The position numbers and the translations under genes were made by a program. A stretch of 11,331 bases of DNA, taken from positions 1 to 11,331 of the forward strand of contig DKAT01000055.1 in the NCBI GenBank assembly GCA_002450905.1, in the 5' to 3' direction. The stretch comes from Spirochaetia bacterium UBA6919. GTDB taxonomy: Bacteria; Spirochaetota; UBA6919. This document shows, one piece after another, positions 5,314-11,331 of this stretch (position 1 is its first letter; each line of letters opens with the position of its first letter). Below the pieces are notes generated by a model. The model worked only from the letters and a program-made list of their open reading frames with translations. It did no database searches and was not told the DNA's origin.

Positions 5314-5967
5314 TCACGCCCTATAAATTATAGGTACCTTTTCAGAATAGTCTTTAAGCTTGTATCTATTCAAATCAATACTTCTGTTTCTGCAAAAATT
5401 GTAAAATGTAGCAGGTGACACCTCAAGAAGTTTACAAATACTTGTGATGGATATCTTCTTGGAAAGATATAGGTCTATTACTTGTTCTTTCTCATCCAGC
5501 TTGCTTTTTGAAAGAGATCCTTTGGGTCTACCGAGAGTTTTACCTTCAGCTTTGACTTTTTTAAGGGCTTCTCTTGTTCTACTTGATATTAGTTCTCTTT
5601 CAATGTCAGCAGCCAGACTGAATGCAAATGCCATGACTTTTGATTGAAAATTTTCCTCAATGGTCATATCATTTTTAGAGATAAGAAGCTTAACTTTTTT
5701 TACCATAAGCTGGTTTAGTATTTCCATGACCTCCATAATACTTCTACCAAGACGGCTGAGTTCTGTCACTAATATAATATCTTTTTCAGAAGCATTCTCA
5801 ATGAGTTCACCTAGTTTTCTGTTTCTGTAAGATTTCCTGGAGCTAACAACTTCTTCTATGATGCTGTCTATCATTAGCTTTTTAGCATGGGCAAAATCAT
5901 AGAGTTCATATTTTTGTTTATCCTGATCCTGAAGTTTTGTACTGACTCGAATGTACGCGTAAACCAT
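5314..5967 (-). CDS. tnpR: Serine recombinase, Tn3-type resolvase
   Basis: A 217-residue serine resolvase/invertase. The catalytic domain covers about residues 1-140. It opens VYAYIRVST with nucleophile Ser9, continues with TELSRLGRS (Arg72 and Arg75 of the active site), and has the long E-helix AADIERELISSRTREAL. GRPKGS (146-151) leads into a C-terminal helix-turn-helix at about 170-195 (ISITSICKLLEVSPATFYNFC) that binds res sub-sites. The enzyme resolves transposon cointegrates by cutting and exchanging strands through a phosphoserine bond. GTGGA lies just before the ATG. All key residues seen are intact, so it may still be active although its partner transposase is broken. A DNA invertase is the alternative, but the divergent Tn3 transposase favours resolvase. 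Confidence 0.92.
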   Translation of the reverse strand: MVYAYIRVSTKLQDQDKQKYELYDFAHAKKLMIDSIIEEVVSSRKSYRNRKLGELIENASEKDIILVTELSRLGRSIMEVMEILNQLMVKKVKLLISKNDMTIEENFQSKVMAFAFSLAADIERELISSRTREALKKVKAEGKTLGRPKGSLSKSKLDEKEQVIDLYLSKKISITSICKLLEVSPATFYNFCRNRSIDLNRYKLKDYSEKVPIIYRA

Positions 5968-6094
5968 TTTTCCACTATTCTATTAAAATGTATTGATCTA
6001 ATAAAATTAAATTAATATATTTGAAATAATTGTCAATAATATCGAATATATTTATATGGCATAAAGGATCCTATTCATAGAAGGAGAAGTCAGA
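5968..6094. promoter_or_regulatory. Candidate res/promoter region between divergent tnpR and tnpA
   Basis: This 127-bp, very AT-rich gap is where Tn3 elements keep their res site and divergent promoters. The TTGTCAA at 6030-6036 reads as a -35-like box in both directions. I could not delimit three resolvase sub-sites by eye. Confidence 0.45.
6030..6058 (+). promoter_or_regulatory. Candidate promoter for transposase 1
   Basis: TTGTCA (6030-6035) and TATATG (6053-6058) are 17 bases apart. AAGGAG at 6081-6086 provides a good ribosome site 8 bases before the ATG at 6095. Confidence 0.45.
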
Positions 6095-7468
6095 ATGACA
6101 GAGCTTCAGATTTTAAGCAGGGATGAAATGATTTCATTTGATCTGCCTCCTATGATTAGCAAGAGAGACCGATTAAAGATTTTTGAATCTTCAGATTGGG
6201 TTGAGGAAATGATTTCAAAACTTGATAGAGGAGTTTTAAAAGTAGGTTTTATTCTTAATTATACTTATTTTATGCTTTGTAGAAAATTTTATAGACCCAC
6301 TGATTACCCCATTGAAGATATTCATTTTGTTGCAGAGCAGTTGGGACTTAATTTAGAAGAGATAAATATGGTTGCTTATCAGAATAGCTCACCGTATTAC
6401 AAACATAAGAAATTAATATTAAATCATTGTGGTTACACTTCTTTTAAAAATTATGATGAAGCTGATTTGATAAAGGAAGAAGTGGACGGCTTAGTCAAAA
6501 GAATGTTTCGTCCCAAAAGGATATTAAGCGAATCAGTCCGCTTTCTATTTGATCAGAAGGTAGAAATACCAAGTTTTGCCAGTTTATCTAAGATAATATC
6601 AGAGCGAATTAAAGTATATGAAAAAACTCTCTTAGAGTTAATAGAAAAGAAGTTAGGACAGGATGAAATCAGTTTATTGAATCGCCTTTTGGATTTCGAA
6701 GAAGAATACTATAGCAAAGAAAAAGAGCATATTAAATTAAAACGCTATCGGCTGACTTCATTAAAGTCACCAAAGTATTCTATCAAAGTTTCTCTTATCA
6801 GAAAGACTTTAAAGAATCATTTGGTCTTAAAGGATGCTATGGAAAAGCTAACTCCAATAATTGATGAGCTTCTTCTTCCTTTAGAAGTTGTTCAATATTA
6901 CGGAACATCTGTTAGTAAGTCGGATGTCTTTAGAGTGGCAATAAAAGAATCAAGCCAAAAATATTTGTACTTGATTTGCTTTGTCATTCATCAATTCTAT
7001 AGATATCAGGATACTTTGACAGATATCTTGCTGAAGGCAACAAGAAGGATGACCAATACAGCTTCCAAAGATCAATCAGAACAATTATTAGATAAACATA
7101 AAAAGGATTATAAAAAGATTCAGAAAGTTGTAGATTTAGGGAACAAGAATATCATAACTCTAACAGATATTGAAAGCCTGGTTCAGAAGAAAGATTTATC
7201 CTGCCAGGAAAAACTTAAAGAAATCGAAGAGCTACTGAGTCAAAGGAGTAGTCAAAAGAAAGAATTAAAACAGGATTTAAAAGATCTTGAAAAGCGTTCG
7301 GATAGAGTACTTAAGAATGAAGTCTATTATGATAAGTTAAAAGGTTTGTCAGTAAAGCTTCAGCTAAAAGTCAATGAGATCGTAAAATTACTTATCTTCA
7401 GTGAAGAAGCATCAGACAAGAAGCTGATAAGTGCAATTAACTATTTTCGTGAAAAGATGGCCAAATAA
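6095..7468 (+). pseudogene. tnpA: Tn3-family transposase, N-terminal part (DUF4158), frameshifted
   Basis: These 457 residues form the N-terminal DNA-binding half of a Tn3 transposase. Residues 1-160 fit the DUF4158 region (FILNYTYFMLCRKF, then DIHFVAEQLGL, then an Arg/Lys-rich segment). A Lys/Glu-rich helical region, probably coiled coil, covers about 335-430. The ATG has AAGGAG 8 bases upstream. The frame ends at TAA 7466-7468, but the conserved continuation KDGQITNKAPIDFLKADEKK is read without break in the next frame from 7453. Adding one A to the run at 7452-7455 restores the family sequence. This is therefore a single-base deletion in a homopolymer, not a natural gene end, unless it is a sequencing error or programmed frameshift. 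The product alone lacks the catalytic DDE domain and should not transpose. Confidence 0.85.
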
Positions 7469-8229
7469 CAAACAAAGCTCCAATAGACTTTTTAAAAGCT
7501 GATGAGAAAAAGATTGTCCTTGATAAAAAAGGAAATATTAAAACATCATTGTATAAATCATTATTATTTATACATATTACTGACGACATAAAATCAGGTG
7601 CTCTCAATTTGAAACATTCTTACAAGTATAAAGCCTTTGATGAGTACTTGATTGATAAGGATTACTGGGAAAGTAATACAGATGCTTTAATAGAAAAGGC
7701 TGGCCTTAAAAAATATAGAGATATTAATACTCTTTTAGAAGAGCTGGAAGAAAAATTGGATAAAGAATACATCAAAACAAATAGGAATATTATAGATGAG
7801 AAAAATCCTTATGTTGAGATTGAAAAAGGAAAATTAAAAGTTCAAACTCCAAAAGTGGAAAAAGCTCACAAGAAAAAAGTTTCTGAGTTTTTTCCTAAAA
7901 ATAAGTTTATACCTCTATTAGAAATACTTTCAACTATAAATAATTTTACAAACTTCTTAGAACCGTTTGAGCATTTTCATAATAAAAGAGTGAAATCAGA
8001 ACCAAGTGTAGAAGTGTATTTGGCAATTATTATTGCTTATGGCTGTAACATTGGCACAAAGAAAATAGCCAAGATTTCTAACCTTATTAATGAAAAAGAA
8101 ATTAATTATGCCAATACATGGTACTTTTCTCCAGAAAATGTAGATGCTGCTTGTGATAAGATATTAGAGAGGATGTTCCAGTTAGATTTACCCAATGTTT
8201 TTATTTTAAATGTAAAGGACAAGATTTAA
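7456..8229 (+). pseudogene. tnpA: Tn3-family transposase, middle part, separated by frameshift and cut short
   Basis: This continues the upstream fragment in the shifted frame. KTSLYKSLLFIHITDDIKSG, then LNLKHSYKYKAFDEYLI and DYWESN are the usual central Tn3 transposase motifs. EVYLAIIIAYGCNIGTKKIA and NTWYFSPENVDAACD correspond to residues 612-658 of the second transposase in this window. An apparent start at TTG 7549 has no ribosome site and lies inside conserved sequence, so it is not a real start. The reading ends at TAA 8227-8229. The codons after it (SDSKVFSP) still resemble the SSDGQKF motif that should carry on into the DDE core, so a stop or small deletion struck right before the first catalytic Asp. 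Sequence of a different element begins at about 8277. The catalytic domain is entirely missing. Confidence 0.85.
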
Positions 8230-8276
8230 TCTGACAGTAAGGTATTTTCTCCTGTAAGTTAAGTAAAATTTAATTT

Positions 8277-8314
8277 GGGGTTCCATGATTTTTTTGACGA
8301 AAACGGTCGATGTC
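8277..8314. repeat. Candidate 38-bp terminal inverted repeat of Tn3 element 2
   Basis: It starts GGGGTTCCATGA and contains GACGAAAACGGTCG. Tn3-family ends typically open with GGGG, are about 38 bp long and lie next to tnpA. A possible 5-bp target duplicate AATTT precedes it (8272-8276). The partner end could not be verified: CGGTCG recurs on the minus strand at 11311-11316, but flanking agreement is poor. Confidence 0.5.
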
Positions 8315-8319
8315 ATTGG

Positions 8320-11280
8320 TTACACCTGTCTGAAAGGGCGTAATTCTTTTCGATTTAGCTCCTTTTCTACATCAAACAAGAGTTTTCCGTAAGGATTAAC
8401 GTGCTCATACCTTGCAGGTGAGATATGAGGGATATCCTCTTTTTTAACTTCGTATCCTTCAGCTATTAATTTCTCAATAATTGCAGAGATATAAACAGTA
8501 TTCCACGTGATAACCGCATTGGTCATTAATGTTAAGCAACTGGCATGATTGGTTTGTTCTTCCAACTGCTTTTTACGAATAATTCTTTCATTGGCTAAAG
8601 AAAGAAACTGTCTTAATCCATTGACAGCCTCTCCTTTATTGAGCTGTGCATTAATTCGTCTTCTAAATCTCTCATCTCCAAGATAATTAAGAATGAAAAT
8701 AGTTTTATTTAGCTTTCCATACTCTTGTAATGCTCTGGCAATAATGTTTTTCTTTGGATAGGACTGAAGTTTGCTGATATACAACGATGCGGGAACAAAC
8801 CCCATTTTGAGTGAGCCAGCAATTCTCTTCAATTCATCCCAGTGTTCAAGGATAAGATCAGTATCAATTTTTCCTTTTATTCGTGATTCTAAATTCTTGT
8901 AATTCATATCATTAACACAAAATAAACTTTGGTCTTTCAAATCCTTAATTCTTGGAGAAAACTTTATCCCTAATAGATCAAATAATCCAAAAACTAAATA
9001 AGTGTAACCAGCGGTGTCAGTAGTGTGTTCTAAAATATTAAGCTCAGTTTCATTATCCAGTAGACCATCTAACACATAAGTTGAATCTCTTATGAGTGGT
9101 GGTTTTACACTTGAACCAAACTGTGCATATAAATCCGCTGTCCAAGAGTAAAAAAACAAACCTTTCTCTACACCAAATGATCGGGAAAGATAATTAGCAT
9201 TTCTAATTTTACCAGACGTGGTAAATGCCTGACCATCTGAAGAAGAGAATGTTCCGTCCCCCCAGAAAGAACTTAATGGTAAATGGTACTGATAATTGAC
9301 TAATAAGTCAATAGCTTTTTTTAAAGTTTCTTCTCTTATATACCAATTAGAAGTCCATGAGAGTTTATTAGATGACATAGAGGCAATCTGAGCCATTCTA
9401 GTAAATCCAAGATTCCAGCCATGAGCCATTATAGTGGCATAAAGATGCTTTAATAAATCGGGAGATCTTGACTGTGTCGGTGAAATATGCTCAAAACAAC
9501 TGCTATAGTTTGTCCAACTGTCTACTTCAATAAGTAAATCAGCTAATTCTATCTGAGGAAGACGTTCATCAATTAACTTTTCAAGTCCAACAAGGCTTTG
9601 AGACTTTTCTACAGTTCCAAGAGGTGAAACTATTAATTGATCCTCTTCAATTCTTACACTCCCTTTTTGATTGAGCATTTTATTCACCCTTTTAAAACCA
9701 GTTTCTGCTTCTTTTATTCTTTGTTCTAATCTAATTTTTCCATCTAATGGCAGTTTGATTTCCTGGCACACTTGGTATTCTAAAGTTTTCCATTTATGAA
9801 GAGGTGTAAGATAGGTCTCAGGATCAGCATAACGTCTACTATTTGATACATGGACATTTCCAGCTTTAATATTTTTTTGTAACTCTAGTAATAGACTTAA
9901 CTCGTAATAATGCCTGTCGATATTTCCTTCTTTATCAACGACGTATTTCCTCCACTTTTTTGAAACAAAGTCCAGTGGAGCATCTTCAGGGATTTTCCTT
10001 TTATTTTCATCATTTAGAGACTTAATTTGCTCTACACCATTAATAATATGATTATGAGAAGGTGTTGAGCAAAATGAAATTGTTTTTATAACAGCTGGAG
10101 AAAATCTTCTAATATAGTTGTATCGGTCATTTAAGAAGTCAAAATAATTATCATCGTCAGGTCGAGTTATACTTTCGCATTCACCAATGGCTTCTTGAAG
10201 TTTCTCTTTAGGGATCCTTTTGTATATCTCTGTTCTTAAACTTATATCTTTTATTTTATCGTCCAGTACAGCTGTTCCCAGTATTTGAAATAGCTTTACC
10301 TTTTGATTTAGGACTTTTGCATTCATTTTTTTAAAGTTATCCAGTTCACGTTTAGCTCCGTCACAAGCCTTTGTAAGACACCCATCAAATAAGTCAATGA
10401 GTTCATCAACTATCTCTATATAGGATTGACAAAGATAAGATATTAAAATGGGATATCGTCGTACCTCCTTCAGATTACTCAGTGCTTGAATGGAAGCTCT
10501 TTTTCCTAACTGAGAAAGGAATTTTACCTTGTTCTGATTTAGCATCTTTAGATCTACACTATGAATATTATTGTTTTCCAGGTATTCAATCTTTTCCACA
10601 GCTAAAAGGATATTATCAGGTGTATTGGAATCTGCTTTCTTCTTAAGCCAAGCTAAAATACTAGTCTGCTTTTCATCATCTACAATTAGAATAGAATCTA
10701 AAAACTCCTTCATCCCTTGAGTCAGCTGTGGGGATAGAAGCTTAAATATCTCATTGGTTACATTATTCCTTGCTAAAGATACCAATTCTTCAAGGGTAGT
10801 AATGCCAGGTCTCACAATCTTATCTTGTAAAAGCTTTTCAATAAGCCAAAGTAACAATAGCGACGGCTTATCATGTTCCATTGCTTTTGCTATCAACCAC
10901 TTTAATAATTTATCTTTGTGTTCTAAACTATATTTTTTAAAGCCTAAATAATCAATAACTCTGTTTAAATGATCTCTCTTGGTCTTTAATCTAGTCCCGT
11001 ACTCATTCAACAAAGCAGAATTAATTTCTAACTGACTTGAAACAAAGTCTATAACAGGGATTGGCAATAAACCAAAATTAGAAGGTATGAATCCTAAGTA
11101 TCTTAACAGGCACAATTGAACTGAGACCCCCAGTCTATTAACTACAGAACTGTGTATTGGTATGATATTCCTATCTGATGCAGATAATGTAAAGAACTTT
11201 ATTATATCTTCATCTGGAATATCCTCAGGAAATTGGGATAACTGATCTCTTTCTACGTCTGTTAAAAAGCGTCCTGGCAT
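8320..11280 (-). CDS. tnpA: Tn3-family transposase, apparently intact
   Basis: At 986 residues this is full length for Tn3-family transposases, DDE enzymes that cut and join transposon ends in replicative transposition. The N-terminal DUF4158 region (MPGRFLTDVERDQLSQFP, then RLGVSVQLCLLRYLGF) binds the terminal repeats. The catalytic part holds FWGDGTFSSSDGQAF (Asp675), HTTDTAGYTYLVFGLFDLLG (Asp755) and LNKGEA (Glu884). The 129-residue gap between the last two agrees with Tn3/Tn4430-type enzymes. NHASCLTLMTNAVITWNTVY (911-930) and HISPARYEHVNPYGKLLFD (952-970) complete the family signature. AGAGG lies 5 bases before the ATG. The frame has no stops or frameshifts, so it may be active. No resolvase of its own is visible here; one could lie past the window edge, or the resolvase at 5314 might act on it. 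It is a distant relative, not a copy, of transposase 1. Confidence 0.95.
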   Translation of the reverse strand: MPGRFLTDVERDQLSQFPEDIPDEDIIKFFTLSASDRNIIPIHSSVVNRLGVSVQLCLLRYLGFIPSNFGLLPIPVIDFVSSQLEINSALLNEYGTRLKTKRDHLNRVIDYLGFKKYSLEHKDKLLKWLIAKAMEHDKPSLLLLWLIEKLLQDKIVRPGITTLEELVSLARNNVTNEIFKLLSPQLTQGMKEFLDSILIVDDEKQTSILAWLKKKADSNTPDNILLAVEKIEYLENNNIHSVDLKMLNQNKVKFLSQLGKRASIQALSNLKEVRRYPILISYLCQSYIEIVDELIDLFDGCLTKACDGAKRELDNFKKMNAKVLNQKVKLFQILGTAVLDDKIKDISLRTEIYKRIPKEKLQEAIGECESITRPDDDNYFDFLNDRYNYIRRFSPAVIKTISFCSTPSHNHIINGVEQIKSLNDENKRKIPEDAPLDFVSKKWRKYVVDKEGNIDRHYYELSLLLELQKNIKAGNVHVSNSRRYADPETYLTPLHKWKTLEYQVCQEIKLPLDGKIRLEQRIKEAETGFKRVNKMLNQKGSVRIEEDQLIVSPLGTVEKSQSLVGLEKLIDERLPQIELADLLIEVDSWTNYSSCFEHISPTQSRSPDLLKHLYATIMAHGWNLGFTRMAQIASMSSNKLSWTSNWYIREETLKKAIDLLVNYQYHLPLSSFWGDGTFSSSDGQAFTTSGKIRNANYLSRSFGVEKGLFFYSWTADLYAQFGSSVKPPLIRDSTYVLDGLLDNETELNILEHTTDTAGYTYLVFGLFDLLGIKFSPRIKDLKDQSLFCVNDMNYKNLESRIKGKIDTDLILEHWDELKRIAGSLKMGFVPASLYISKLQSYPKKNIIARALQEYGKLNKTIFILNYLGDERFRRRINAQLNKGEAVNGLRQFLSLANERIIRKKQLEEQTNHASCLTLMTNAVITWNTVYISAIIEKLIAEGYEVKKEDIPHISPARYEHVNPYGKLLFDVEKELNRKELRPFRQV

Positions 11281-11331
11281 CTTATCCTCTCAAAAACTGT
11301 CGCTTTTAAACGACCGATTATTTTTAACCAT

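Larger units (their letters stand above)
5314..8276. mobile_element. Remnant of Tn3-family transposon 1 (resolvase, res region, broken transposase)
   Basis: A leftward serine resolvase and a rightward Tn3-type transposase diverge from a 127-bp AT-rich gap, the standard Tn3 layout. The transposase is frameshifted and ends before its catalytic core, where the next element begins at about 8277. The left terminal repeat was not identified. The coordinates given are the minimum span, and hicBA, xre or the zinc-finger gene could be passengers. Confidence 0.75.
8277..11331 (-). mobile_element. Tn3-family transposon 2, right part beyond window
   Basis: A complete leftward tnpA is followed 5 bases after its stop codon by a candidate 38-bp terminal repeat ending in GGGG on the outer side. 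The other end was not found and probably lies beyond 11331. Its edge coincides with the loss of transposase 1, suggesting insertion into element 1. Confidence 0.65.

Noticed and set aside
5444..5647. Plus-strand open frame inside the resolvase
   Set aside because: It is antisense to well-conserved resolvase coding sequence, with no supporting signals.
11311..11331. Inner end of the right terminal repeat of Tn3 element 2
   Set aside because: CGGTCG matches the left repeat at the expected depth, but only about 12 of 21 aligned bases agree, too few for a Tn3 terminal repeat; the window ends before it can be tested.

Overview
The window is AT-rich (roughly one third G+C by eye) accessory DNA built from polymorphic-toxin cassettes and mobile elements. 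I see no ordinary housekeeping genes. The Rhs tip consensus (FTSKE-D-ETGLYYYGARYMDPRTSVWLSPDPAL) is close to the form I associate with spirochaetes such as Treponema and relatives. A spirochaete host is therefore my best inference, but no 16S or core gene is present to prove it.

Left third (1-3998): two orphan Rhs 'tip' cassettes lie in tandem. Each has the last part of the Rhs core (from about EYFPFGE to DPDG), a different C-terminal toxin domain, and a downstream gene of about 240 codons in the immunity position. Toxin 1 carries an H-x-G...GSLGC motif like YkuD/L,D-transpeptidase-type or DUF5675-type domains. Toxin 2 looks like a PD-(D/E)xK nuclease-fold domain. Neither cassette has the long N-terminal Rhs shell, and each Rhs frame is closed by a stop just upstream of the homology. 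They look like silent donor cassettes rather than full toxins. After each immunity gene lies a 36-bp sequence shared by both cassettes (30/36 identical), a possible cassette boundary. A patch of G+C-rich hairpin repeats fills 3652-3950.

Middle (3999-5284): a leftward operon xre-hicB-hicA (helix-turn-helix regulator plus a HicAB-type toxin-antitoxin pair) faces a rightward small gene encoding a lone CHC2 zinc finger of DnaG-primase type. The gap between them holds a strong sigma-70-like promoter and two 13-bp direct repeats exactly 21 bp apart, a likely operator.

Right half (5285-11331): remains of one Tn3-family transposon (leftward serine resolvase, AT-rich gap where a res site would be expected, rightward transposase). 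The transposase has a one-base frameshift and stops before the catalytic DDE core. Next comes an intact leftward Tn3-family transposase of 986 residues with D, D and E motifs. A 38-bp candidate terminal repeat starting GGGGTT lies just beyond its stop codon. The layout suggests that the second Tn3-like element inserted into, and helped destroy, the first.

Together the region looks like an island where toxin cassettes, a toxin-antitoxin operon and Tn3 elements have accumulated. The reconstruction rests on reading the sequence alone; no database search was possible.
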